From Fusarium oxysporum f. sp. lycopersici 4287 (Eukaryota; Ascomycota; Sordariomycetes; Hypocreales; Nectriaceae), in contig NC_030990.1 of the NCBI RefSeq assembly GCF_000149955.1, positions 4,763,482-4,827,481 of the forward strand: a stretch of 64,000 bases of DNA. The letters are read 5' to 3'. The position numbers were made by a program, and so were the translations under genes. Below the pieces are notes generated by a model that saw nothing but the letters and a program-made list of their open reading frames with translations, had not been told where the DNA came from and ran no database searches. The number at the start of each line of letters is the position of its first letter. Position 1 is the stretch's first letter. This document shows, piece after piece, positions 20,873 to 31,716 of this stretch.

Positions 20873-21753
20873 ATGGGAAGTCAGTTAACACCTGAGATGG
20901 ATGGATTGTTTTTCTCCGAGACCTTTTCGGTCAAGGCTCTCGGTAGTGAATGTAAGCTGCCCTGCGAGCTTCCACCAGTCATGAATATTTTACGCTGACA
21001 CGTTACCTTTCTTCTTTGCTAGCTGCCTTGAAAGCCAAATGCCATTGGAGATTCTCACCCCCTCTCTCCTCTAAGAATGTAAACGGAAATGCTCCTCCGC
21101 ACTCCAAATCTATTGATCTCGTTCTGAATCTCACATCCTCGGAAAAGGCCGAGACGAATGGTCACGCGAGTAAAGGAACGGACGATCTAGCTGACTGTAC
21201 TGAAACGCCATTGGGAACTATTATCAACAAATGTCTGACATCAAAGCCGCCTTGCTCCGATGGTAGCAGACCGAACCACGCCATCGAGGCACTGATCAAG
21301 GTCTTGATGGTTCCACATGATGGCTATCTCTGTCGACGTGACATTCTGCAGTTGAGAATGGTACATTCTGACTGTATCGAATCCGTCGTTCCCTTCCCAG
21401 TAGAGGAAAAGCGTTATCCCGCGTCACTTCAAACAAAAGCCAATCTGCTTTCTCTTTTACGGTCCTCTCCCGGAGCTTTGATCTGCAAACGATCCATCCA
21501 ATCGGCTCATGGCCTCGAGGCATTTGACCTTCTCGATCGGGAAGTGAACGAGAGGCTTTCTTTTGACTGGATACTCCCAAACAAACCTTCAGCATTGACC
21601 GTGGCAGTGGTTGGCGGTCGCCCTCTGTTCGATAGCACAACAGGGGGGTATGGTTCAGAGGGACCCTTCGACGCGGCTAGAGCGCTTGGAATAGCCGTCA
21701 TCGTCCTTGATCGCCCTGGCCATTTCATGGAGGGCCCAAGATACAGTCATCTG

Positions 21754-22512
21754 CAGGGTTCAAATCCATACCACGAAATCCACATATGGATCCATAATGT
21801 GGATCCATATCCATTCCATTCCATTCCACGTGGGCTTCAGCATTTCCATATCCACGCCACGAAGCCCCTTCCACATGTTCCACATGTGGAAATCGTGGAA
21901 TATTTTAGGTGGGGTTCGAAAATACCTTGATTTCCTTGTGAAATCCCGCATATCCTAAGTACTTTCTATCACCCACAACAACACAACATCGATTTGCCAC
22001 CCCATTTTCCTCCGTACACAATGAGTCCATTCTGGGGGCTTCACTGTTACTCGCGTTACTACCCCAAATCGAAATGGCCACTCCCCATCCTACCAAGTCA
22101 ACCACATCCGTTCCAGAACGAACAGAAGAGGACAATCAACGGCTCTTTCAGCTCTACAAAAGCTGGATCTTGACGGAGAGAGACGGCAAGGCGCGTCTAT
22201 AGGTATATCGGTTCGGCTACGAATATCCAGCATAACAAGAAACAGGAACGTCGGTGGGTGTGTTGCCTTTGCGTCAAGCAACGGCGGATTTTAATGGACC
22301 AATGACAAAAACATTGACGTCACCGAGGGCGGGCGGGACCCATTAATTACCATTGTTGGACGAAGTAGGTTTCCATTCCACGAATTCCACAATATGGATC
22401 CATTTCCATAATGGATCCATTTCCACCCATTCCACATCGAAATTATTAGTCAGCATCCATATCCACGCCATATTCACAAATGTGTCGTGGAGTGTCGTGG
22501 ATTTGAACCCTG
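21754..22512. mobile_element. Non-autonomous hAT-superfamily element
   Basis: 759 bp. The left end begins CAGGGTTCAAATCCA and the right end is its inverse, ending TGGATTTGAACCCTG. It is flanked by the 8-bp direct repeat GTCATCTG at 21746-21753 and 22513-22520, the duplication length typical of hAT elements. Both subterminal regions are dense in GGATCCAT and TTCCAC motifs in both orientations and can fold extensively. The middle holds a remnant of a transposase N-terminus (22074-22303). Confidence 0.92.
22074..22303 (+). pseudogene. hAT transposase N-terminal remnant with BED-type zinc-finger half
   Basis: The frame MATPHPTKSTTSVPERTEE to LYKSWILTERDGKARL stops at 22200-22202. One frame over, the coding sense continues as NIQHNKKQERRW, VCCLCVKQRRILMDQ and then a stop. 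A W-V-C-x2-C segment after a basic stretch is the first half of a BED zinc finger, the N-terminal domain of hAT transposases. No catalytic domain is present, so the element is an internally deleted derivative. Confidence 0.55.
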
Positions 22513-23735
22513 GTCATCTGCGAGGCGACTTTATTGCTGTCGATATGGCCAGTGACGACAGTCTACCTCAAAGGCTCACCGCAGCTGTGAAGAGCCGCAA
22601 AATAGATGGCATCATCACCTTTTCAGATGAGTATGTCATCGCAACTGCAAAGGCAGCTGAAATGTTGAATCTTGAAACTGAGCCCGTCGAGTCTATAATC
22701 ACTGCTCACTACAAGGACGCGACCCGCAAGGTTCTCAACACTCCCAATATGCAGTCTTTTCGGTTGGAGAGCGCCACGGACTTGGATAATGAAGAGATTT
22801 CTAAGACGTTGGAAACCTTGAAGTACCCTCTGGTGATAAAGCCATGCCGTGGTGGCGCCTCTCGAGGTGTCAAAAGAGTTCAGAATCACCACAGACTCCG
22901 AGAAGCAATCGACCAACTCGAAAAAGATGGTCTCACAAAATACGGGATCCTTCTCGAAACTTACATAAGTGGGCCAGAGATAGATGCCAACATTGCTCTC
23001 TGGGATGGTGAGCTTATGTTCGCAGAGATCACCGATGATTTCCCCTGCACAGCTGATGCCAGCGACGCCACTATTGCGGACAGCTTTGGGGAGACTGTCA
23101 TGGTGTCACCAACACTATTGTGCCAGAAGGAGCAGAAACTGGTGAAGTCGTCTCTGCATCAAACACTGCTCAAACTTGGTTTCCGAAATGGGGTCTTCCA
23201 CGTTGAAGCTAGAGTCCAGAATTCAAGCATGCAATACCAGGAAATTGACGGTCTTGTTGATTTGGCCGATACAGACATCCCGTCACCAAGCGACCCTGAG
23301 GTGTATCTTATTGAGGTCAATGCACGCCCTCCTGGCTTAGACTGCGCATTCTCAACCCTTCACGCTTACGGGGTAGATCTTTGCGCGCTACAGCTCCTCC
23401 AATCCATAAGGGATGGCGATCGTTTCAAAGCGATGTGTAAGCCTTTCTTATCCGAAACACAGTACTGGAGCGCGAACTGCCTGATCCCAATTCACCGTCA
23501 TAACGTACTGGTACCGGAAGGGTTCTCTGACAAAGTCCTAGAGAGAATGCCAGACGTTGCTCCATTAGTTTATAGGTCAGAGCTGTTTAGACAGCCTGGC
23601 ACTCTCGTATCACCACCGTTGGGTGTCGAGTTTCTGGCTTATTTCTTAGTGCAGTCTAGGACTGATCGACGAAAGGTGCTGCAGACCTATCATCGCCTCA
23701 TACAAACTTGTAGAGATGTTTTAGATGAGGTGTGA

Positions 23736-24675
23736 GAACATAAGTTAGATATAGCCATTAAGTCAGCATTCGAATGCAATCCCACTGATTTACCTTCCGA
23801 TTCGCATGTAGCAGTTGGTGAAAGCTAGTCATTTGCATGATCTCCCTCAGCTAAGCATGACTCAACGTCCGATCATGCCAGCAGGACTTGATGAAGCATG
23901 ATTCGAAACATAATTTGACGCACCGATCAATCAGCCGATCATGACGCAATAACAAGGGCGTAAGCTCGGCCATTGCCTCATCGGAACGAATATCCTCTTC
24001 GAGGTTAGGTTGCTCGGAACTTTTGTGCGGACAGTTCTTCCAAGCCGGGTCGGGCCGCATATAATCCTTTCAAGTATTCAATCAAATAAGGTTATATATG
24101 GCGACAGTTTGTAAATAACACAAAAATCAAGCCTGTGTTGGCCTTTATGCACCGGAATACACACCCGGCATGCTCACTCGACCTGTGTGGCAGCCTAATC
24201 GGCTCCCAGCAATTATCAGCCAGGTTGCGCAAGCTGTGTAACATAATAAAGGACACGACCAACCAGTTGAATTGAGGTCTTTCCGATTGTTACGAAACCG
24301 ACTCCGGTCCAGTCGATCCTGCTTATGGCGTATGCGGTGTGCTATGGGGGCTAAACGAGAATCACTCTGAAAACCCCTGCCAAATTCCACGCGAGGGGCG
24401 TTCTCGATCTGCTAGAGTTGCCTTCTTGGTGGAGAGCCAGTGGGTTAGCAAGTAATTTGGGTCGGAACTTTTGAAAATGCCCGTAAGCTGCGGTAAAACG
24501 CCTTAACGTTGCATTTGTTATCAATTCAGCAAGGAAATGATGCTCACGTGCTTTGTTACTGTTTCGAGGCACAGCGGAATGCACAAATGTGTTCAAAAGC
24601 TAGTATTATTATACCAAATGTCTTCTGTCTTCCAGCTGCAGTCGATCGAAGAGCTTGTGAAATTCTGTGTGCACT
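23736..24675. other. Intergenic spacer
   Basis: About 940 bp. Minus-strand open frames at 23851-24060 and 24145-24596 show no recognisable motif. It presumably holds the promoter of the bZIP gene. Confidence 0.4.
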
Positions 24676-26264
24676 ATGTCGGTTGCATCTCAATCAGGTG
24701 CAACCATGAATGTTGTATTCACTACCAACCCGTCTTCAACTCCTGCATCTTTGGGCGTCAATGCCAACGCTAGCGATCTGGAATGCCAAGGGGTCACGGA
24801 CCCAAGGGCTAAGAAACGCCTGCAAAATAGGGTAGCCCAGCGAAGTTACCGTAAGGCTGACCCCGCCGTGATAGGCTTGGCTTGCAATAATTACTAACGA
24901 GCTGGAACTTAGGACGTCGTGTCAAGTCCCGCATTGCCGACCTACAAAAGAAGGTGGCTCAGTATGAAGATGCAAATTCATCGAAAGAAGGTCCAGAGAC
25001 TGGAGAGCAACCTCGTGCTCATCGAGATTCTTTGCAGCAACGGATATCGTATACATCACCTGAAACAACCAACCGGGGATCGACTCAGGGCTTGCCTGAA
25101 ATTCTTGCCTCCCGGTCAACCTGCGAAAAGACCCAAGAGAGTTCCACTCACAGCAATTCAAATTATACCCTCTCCCCAGCAAGTTCTCTCGCTCCTAGGA
25201 ATCAGGTCTCAGGCCCCCCTGTGGCAAAAGCAGGAAGGTCTTATCAGGAGGTTGGATCAGGCCGCGAGACGCAGCAAAGTCGCCGTTCAAGCTTCGTAAC
25301 CGAACCTCATAAAGCTAATGGAGACCTCCGTCAAGCGCATTTTGACGATATGACCGTGAACCAGAACACCAGCTCAGCCATATTGCAGTCCTTCCCTACA
25401 TCAACCTTTGATACGGCTGCCTCTCATCCCCCATTCATCACTGATGACCTTGAAGAAGAATTAGATCTTGGATGGATGATAGCAGACACGGAGGTGGAGG
25501 GACGAAAGTCATGCTCATGCGATAAATCAGCAGACCAAAACCCAAGACCCTCTTCAACTAACTCCAATTCACTAAAAAACCAATCATCCACCGCAAGACT
25601 ACCGAGCTACGCCCCATCTTCAAGATCACCAACAACCGCGCCCAGAGAATCACTGAACGCAAGATTCCAGAACATCATGGAATGCGTCGGCGCAATGGGT
25701 TTCGAAAGCTTTGACGATCTAGTCACTTCATACTATGCCGATGAGTTTGAAGAAGCGTCCAAGCTCTTCCATGAGCAGCGATTCAGCAGGATCAGAAGAC
25801 TTCCTGGAGTATTCGCGGAGATTCTGGAAGGTGCAAGAAGATGGGAGCCTTCAGAGCGCCGTGGTCTCGGTGAAGAGGTTCTCAAGGAGGCTGAAGCGGT
25901 TCTAATGCTTGAGAATAGCGAAGCCTGGCAATCATTACAGCCAATCACTGATGCGGCCATGACCAAGGACAATATCTCTACGGAGCAGGTATATCAGAAT
26001 ATCAGTACAGTCCTACCTATGGAGGTAAGCACATATGCATCCACCCATGATTCCCTTGGACTATATATAAATAAAAAAACTAACAATAAGACGCCTTAGA
26101 TGCCCAATCTTTGGACCTTGTTAATGGCCCTTGTAGCATCCGATTGTCCGGCATGGCAGCGAGATTGTTCTGGCACAGCTCTGGCAATCACTGCACTATT
26201 GCATTTCACAGGTCGGATACCAAAAGCTAAAATGCTAGAACTGATAGGTCTTTGCATTTCATAA
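24676..26264 (+). CDS. bZIP transcription factor
   Basis: Exons 24676-24850, 24913-26024 and 26100-26264 give 483 residues. The first intron lies inside the basic region, as in many fungal bZIP genes. The joined sequence RLQNRVAQRSYRRRVKSRI has the N-x-x-A-x-x-S-x-R DNA-contact pattern, and IADLQKKVAQYE begins a short coiled zipper. A long low-complexity Ser/Thr-rich middle is followed by a folded C-terminal domain (NIMECVGAMGFESFDDL, LFHEQRFSRIRRLPGVF) found in a group of fungal bZIP proteins. It is probably a nuclear activator of a fungus-specific subfamily. Target genes are unknown; the neighbouring genes are an interrupted ATP-grasp ligase and an interrupted Zn2Cys6-type regulator. Confidence 0.85.
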
Positions 26265-26636
26265 ATCTAGAGATTATTGAGCCATTGATGGTTTCATAAA
26301 ATTTGGGTTAGTAGCAAAAATGAGACGCCAGTCCAGAATGCGGTTGTGCTGTACACAGCTGGACAAGATACAAGACAGAATCTACTTAGACCTAGGGCTT
26401 GAGGTCCACCAGCCGCCTGAACGATATCAGCAGCCCCCTTGATATGCTGTGAAGCCATGGAAATGTTACCTAGCACGATCTAAGTTCTGTTAAGTAATGT
26501 CTCAGAGTCGAGTACGTAAGGTGGAACTAACTTCATGGAATGCAAGTACCAACGCACTAGCAACCGATCGTAGATGAAGTATTTCTGGCTGCGTGGAAAT
26601 ATCCATGCGAAGATTTTCTAGATGTTGAAGCTTGTA

Positions 26637-28479
26637 ACGTACACGATAAGCGGGCGGCACAGACAAGCGAGCGGCACAAAAATCTTAACCTTTACAAGAT
26701 AAATCGCAATTAAAACATAACAGGTTATCTAATCAATTAAAATTAAGTACTATATTAATTCTCAGTGGCCTGAATACCTTCCTGACAGGTTCTTGCATTA
26801 TGACCGGTCTTGCCGCATACACCACAGCGCCGAACACCCGGTCCAACAGACCTTCCTTGACCACCACTTCTCGATGATTCGGCCACTACCTGCGTATTCA
26901 CATCTATCTGATCAATTGAATCCTGGCCATTCCCTATAATCATATTCCCTCTTCTCTGTAGGCGTGTTCTTTTTGCCCTATGCCGCCGGCTAAGCATATC
27001 ATTTGCCTGACGAAGTTCCCGGATCTCAGCCTCTTGTAAGACTATCTTATGTAGAAGAATGCTCTGTCCTTTCTCAAAATACTTCACGGCTTCAATTATT
27101 GACTCAGGGGAGCTGCTTTTATGATTTCTGATCCTTCCTTGCAGATACTTAGAGTAAGATTGGGTCTCTAGTATTGTCTTTGGGGTCCTTGAAGTCTAAG
27201 GGGTCGAAGGTTCAATAACCTCCTGGGGAGGCGTCGGGGTCCGCAGTTGCACATCAAGCTTTGAGATAATATATTCTAGGTCAAAGGGAGCAAGCCCGGC
27301 TCCTTTAAAACCTCCCTTAATATTTTTCTTAGTTATAGTGGCTTAGAAGGCAACATAAAACGCCAGGAAGAAGTCAGTCTTAGAAATATAGGTTATAGAC
27401 CTTCTAATTAGTCGCTCTATTTCTTAACCATATGCCCTTTTTAGCGGCCCAAAGCAGCTAATATCAAGAGGCTAAAGCAGGTGCAATAAATAGGGCGGCA
27501 TACAAAGTGTAATAATATTATTCTCCTTATAATATATCTAGAAATCGGCTAACCGATGACTTCCATGACTATTAAGGATTAAGAGACGATAGGGACCAGT
27601 TAATCGGTTAGTTATAGCCCGATTAAAGTGTTTTAGCTACTCGAGGCCTGTCTCGTTATCTGTCTAGCCATTTTCGGTTATGGCGATAACCCAGGTGGCC
27701 AGGAGGTTGCTTTCTTTATACCAGTTCTAGAGGTAATATTAGCCTACAACCACGATAAATAGATTAATTGCCTAACCTTCTGCATTAATCGCTTAAATTA
27801 CTGTAGTCTATTCCCGATTTCCAGGCTAGACCGATTTTAGGTTTCTACGCCTTTCTAAGCTAGTAATAACTATACCGCTTAATATCTTACCTATTATAAA
27901 GCCAGTCTCATTAAAGTTCCAGATATTATCTAATCGGATGCCATACTTTGCAATTATATTCTCTATAAGCCTAAACCAATTGCAAATAGTAGTTAGATCT
28001 TCGCATTAGGCCCTGCAATAGTCATATTTCCTCTGAAAACGCATCTTAAGCTCTGGTTATCGCTTAATAAAATTAATAGCCTAGCGCTTGCCAACTGGTG
28101 ATGCACCGCAGTCAGCAAGCAGTCGATTAGCCATTTCTTTAACATTATAATGCCGGGAAGGAAATCCTCGCGAATCTAGGTCAAGGATATACTGGACTAT
28201 AACCTGTTCCTCTAGATTACTTAGTTTCCGTGAGTTGGGGATACAATTATCGCGAGCCTGCCTGCCCTGAGAGCGATAGTGGAGGGTACGGAAGTGAACG
28301 TTATAGATCTTTGCAGCTCGTCGTAGACTTAATTTTGGGTCGGCCTGATAGGCCTGAAGTGCAAGAATAATACGAGCTTCAGCAGTAGATTGCGACATGT
28401 TTTTTGGTTGAGAATTAATTGATCTGATAGAGTTGATATAAGGTGAGGGATTTTTGTGCCGCTCGCTTATCGTGTACGT
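26637..28479 (-). mobile_element. Fot1-like transposon, copy 2 (decayed, RIP-like)
   Basis: 1843 bp between TA dinucleotides (26635-26636, 28480-28481). The ends begin ACGTACACGATAAGCG and are inverted. The left end has the 17-bp unit twice (GATAAGCGGGCGGCACA, GACAAGCGAGCGGCACA), while the right end has it once. It aligns along its whole length with copy 1 but with many C-to-T and G-to-A changes that create TAA and TAG codons. Only the transposase N-terminus (28398 to 28081, MSQSTAEARIILALQAYQ...) and C-terminus (27087 to 26755, with the zinc knuckle CGVCGKTGHNARTC) stay open. It is inserted in a transcription-factor gene. Confidence 0.9.
26755..28398 (-). pseudogene. Fot1/pogo-type transposase, inactivated (copy 2)
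   Basis: Homologous to the transposase at 6919-8355. The first 105 codons (Psq-like helix-turn-helix and the start of the CENP-B domain) and the last 110 codons (basic coiled segment plus CCHC zinc knuckle, one continuous frame) are open. The catalytic region between has numerous stops. This copy shows that the knuckle was originally part of the transposase polypeptide. Transition mutations dominate the differences, as expected from RIP. Confidence 0.85.
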
Positions 28480-28720
28480 TACTGAAAAACCTTTTCTTCG
28501 AATTCTACCATTGATTGCACTAGGGATAAATGTCGGCAGGCTACCAATAAAAAGCCTTTAATAAAACCAGCATCAGTTGATGACACCAGAATCCAGTTTC
28601 TCTTGCTGTAGTTGTGATACTGGTTGAGGTAGTGTGAAATCGGACAATGACTGTCCAAGTAAGGAGTGAAAACTTTGATATCTTCTTGATCTCTTAGCTT
28701 CTAGACACTTTAGGACCTAA

Positions 28721-30066
28721 TCGCGGATTACAACTGATTAGCCGGATCTAATGTGGCACTAACAATGATCAAACATGTAGCATTCTTTAGACGTAAGTGT
28801 TTTTAGGAAGTTGACATAGTACAAGGGTTGACTGCTGTAACAAAGTTTTCACGGATAGCAGAGTCGCTCCATCTGAAGTCACCCGATTTGAACGCGAATT
28901 CGATGTCTCAGGCGAAAGCAGTTCTTGCAAAAGTTCCTTTTTCTTCGGCTCTGGGTTATGTTTGTCTTTCCGAAGCTTCCGCCACTCGAGCAGAGTATGA
29001 GCGAGCCTGGCGCTTCGAGGCCCTCAGTGCCTCCGGTGTTGGATTATTATTAAAATGTACAAACTGTATTGTTCTGGACGAAAATGATAGACTACTATGA
29101 CAGATTTTGGTTATTTCATCGGGGGTTATTAAAAAGAACGAAGAGGTGGATAGTTAAGTCTAAGGAGAACAACAAGCAAGTAAACACACCTACACGGCTT
29201 CCTACAAGAGTCCTTAGAGCCAGTAAAGGCTCTTAAGAGGCTATTCTCTGTGGTCTAGAAGACTAGTATACAGAGTATGCCGCTCTTAGTCATTGCTGGG
29301 GCTTTTCTAGACCTTTTATATTAATTTTTAAGGTTTCCTAGGCACTTAGATAATATATAAAAAGACAACTCTGCTCTTTTACATACATAAAACCTCTACT
29401 AAGGTTTTTACCTATATATCTTTATTAAAGTATATTAGAAACCTAGCTAGATAATTAATTTAAAGGATATACTATTATTAGGGCATTTTCGGACCTTGTT
29501 GTCGAGTCCGAAGTTCAGACGGATCCAGTCATGTTTAATTTCCTGGGAATCCGTGTTGGGGTCACAAGCGAGACGTCCAAATGCGTACAGGTTTAAGATG
29601 TACAGATCGCTTCCAACTCACCTAATCCTAATACTATTATTAGCTAATACTTAATTCTATTAGTAATATTATAACATTAGAGAGCCTAAAAAAATATTAT
29701 TATATAATAATTAAGGCAGAATTTTACTATTAAAGATAATAAATTACCAGCTTTAAGGGGGATAGCTGCCTATTTTATAGCTAAGTCTATAAGAGAAGAT
29801 AGCAGTTTAGACCTAAGTAACTATTACCTAACAGGCCTTTAGAGAGATAACCTTATCTAAATGTATATTAATACTCTGAGTGTCCTAATCTAAGCCCTGC
29901 TAATATTTCTTAGGTATTAACTTAGTCTTAGGCTTTTATATAATTATCCATATACTATAGTATTAAGTAGTTTATTAAGATAAAAGACCTTATAATAATC
30001 AAAGATATAAGAGTAAAACTAGAGACCCCTAGAAATTTATTTAATAAGGTTACTAGTAGTAGGATA
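28721..30066. other. Mixed spacer: ordinary sequence, then AT-rich relic
   Basis: 28721-29230 is of ordinary composition and may include more of the split regulator gene. From about 29290 to 30060 the DNA is strongly AT-rich with stops everywhere, broken by an island of normal composition at about 29485-29625. The pattern suggests RIP-mutated transposon remnants, but no ends or coding relics are recognisable by eye. Confidence 0.5.
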
Positions 30067-31716
30067 TTAAGATGCTGAAACACTATTATGCTGAGCCAGG
30101 GAAAGCGTGCCTCTGCCTAGTGTGAACTCATGGACTTCCTCCTTTGGCTCTTCAGACTTAATCATTTCCTTAAGCCTTCGCTCATTAAATACATTTGCAA
30201 CATGGTTGTGCATATTATACCTTCAGAGAGTCAGTAAAGAGCAGTCCACTTCCAATTACAAATGCAACTTACATGTTCATCTCATCAATTGTCAATTTAC
30301 CATCTTCAGTTGCAACATTGTACACCTTGGTGTTTATGTTGCTAGAAAAGCCTGTCCGCAATTGTCAGCATCTGCATACATTATCAGCTCTAGATCTCTC
30401 ACCAATCCGCTCGTTGATGTTCTCCCGGGCCCTTGCCGATGCAGCCTGAACCTTGGTAGCCCTTGGCTTGCGAACTTCCTCAAAGACGTTGAGAGACTCG
30501 CGAATATCGCCGTTAAAGTGCTTCTTGCTGAAAACAAGACCAATAGCGGCAGCATCTTCGATGGCCTGGCAAGCACCCTGACTTTGATCCGGCATCATCT
30601 TTCATCTCTGTCAGTGCATGAAGCGTAGAGACAGAAGAACATCACCACTTACCGGATGAGCAGCATCCCCCATAATGCAGGCAACCCCCTCCGTCCAGTG
30701 ATCGTAAGGCTCATGAAGCCACAATCTCCAGGGGCGGATCTCGTACCCAATCTCAAGGTGCTTGAAGACCGACCGGTCCAAATCGGGGTATGGGTCGAGA
30801 AGCTCGTCTAGGGTTGCCTCTTGATCCCAGGTCTGTGCCTTGAGGTCGCCAGCTTCGCGTGGGAAGAAGCAATAGTAAGACAGGAGTTTGCCTCCGTTGC
30901 AAGGAGATAGAACGATCTTGAAATGAGTGTTGTAACCTCCCCAATACTCCAGAGCGCTGTTCTGGGAGTAGTCAACTAAGCCGAACTCTACAGCCTTTGC
31001 AGTGTCAACATTGGTATGTAGACAGGTGCAAGTCGCCGGTTTGCGATCGGGCTTGATGCCAAAAACACTTCGAAGGGTGGATCCAATCCCATCGGCTCCA
31101 ATGACTACATCGTGTTTTATCTTTTTGCCATTTGTAAAGGTGACTTCTCCACTCTCCGCATCTACATCAGTAGCCTAGAATAAAGGACAGTGGTTAGTGA
31201 CATGGCTGTAACATCTGACAATACTGTATCTGATAACTCACCTGATGGTTCACAATAAGCTGGGCAGGGGGGCCTTCGCCTTCACCAATGGCACTATCCA
31301 TCAACATGCGATGCATGTACTGGCGATGGAACATGTAGTAGACCTAGGTATCGTTGTCAGCATTCCTATTCCAGATCGAGGTTCAAAGTCAGGGTATCAC
31401 CTACATAGCCCCATCGTTCTTTATAATCCTTGAGATCATAGACGCTAATGGGCTCACCAGTCTTCCAGTCACGACTGATTAACTTTCTAAGAATAACTGG
31501 ATCACCAATCTCAATATTGACTTTCCATTCCTCCAGCCAGCGAGTACCATTAGCAGCACATGAGATGGAGGCTCCAACCTCGCCGGCAAAATCAGCGCGT
31601 TCGTAAATGGTGACCTTGTGGCCTTGGCGACGAAGAGAGGTAGCAACTGCTTGACCTCCAATTCCCCCTCCAATGACAGCCATGTCAAGTGCGCGCCAGC
31701 CGCTTTGAGTGGACAT
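30067..31716 (-). CDS. FAD-dependent aromatic-ring monooxygenase (salicylate-hydroxylase-like)
   Basis: Six exons (31405-31716, 31242-31343, 30653-31174, 30403-30598, 30273-30351, 30067-30220) join by GT-AG introns into 454 residues, the usual size of the class A flavoprotein hydroxylases. The FAD Rossmann motif is IGGGIGGQAVATSLRRQGH (about residues 14-32). The DG motif is VIGADGIGSTLR, and the GD motif that binds the FAD ribityl chain is CIMGDAAHP. These NAD(P)H-dependent cytosolic enzymes hydroxylate phenolic acids. Salicylate 1-hydroxylase and related enzymes are the nearest match by motif arrangement, but substrates vary widely. The last 30 residues are not conserved. The neighbouring genes suggest aromatic catabolism. 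Confidence 0.85.

Larger units (their letters stand above)
20873..23735 (+). pseudogene. ATP-grasp ligase (carnosine-synthase-like), interrupted by a hAT element
   Basis: The gene starts at 20873 (MGSQLTPEMDGLFFSETF), has an intron at 20952-21022, and reads without fault to RYSHL at 21753. There a 759-bp hAT element is inserted. Taking out the element and one copy of its 8-bp duplication makes RYSHL continue as RGDFIAVDMASDD, and the frame then runs unbroken to 23735. The downstream half has ATP-grasp features: HYKDATRKVL, YPLVIKPCRGGASRGV (ATP-binding loop) and VYLIEVNARPPG (metal-binding E-x-N-x-R). Relatives join an amino acid or carboxylate to an amine using ATP. As it stands, the 5' half would end inside the element (stop at 21928-21930), and a chimeric frame from 22353 could make only the C-terminal half. 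Lack of other damage suggests a recent insertion. Confidence 0.85.
26290..28720 (-). pseudogene. Fungal transcription-factor domain gene split by transposon copy 2
   Basis: Minus-strand coding sequence lies on both sides of the transposon. Upstream of it (28720 to 28481): EDIKVFTPYLDSHCPISHYL, then DAGFIKGFLLVACRHLSLV and EFEEKVFQ. Downstream (26634 to about 26294): YKLQHLENLRMDIS, HLRSVASALVLAFHE, an intron (GTTAGT...CTTAG), and LGNISMASQHIKGAADIV followed by QAAGGPQALGLSRF. Removing the element and one TA restores codons ...GTT TTT CAG TAC AAG CTT... without a break. The order and content match the central regulatory domain (Fungal_trans_2 type) of Zn2Cys6 factors. No zinc cluster is found upstream. 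A 28793-29035 minus-strand frame (LLEWRKLRKDKHNPEPKKK) may be a further exon but is unproven. The 3' end is short or decayed. Confidence 0.75.

Noticed and set aside
28828..29100. 90-codon plus-strand frame
   Set aside because: It opposes a minus-strand frame that may be part of the split regulator gene, and it shows no family feature.
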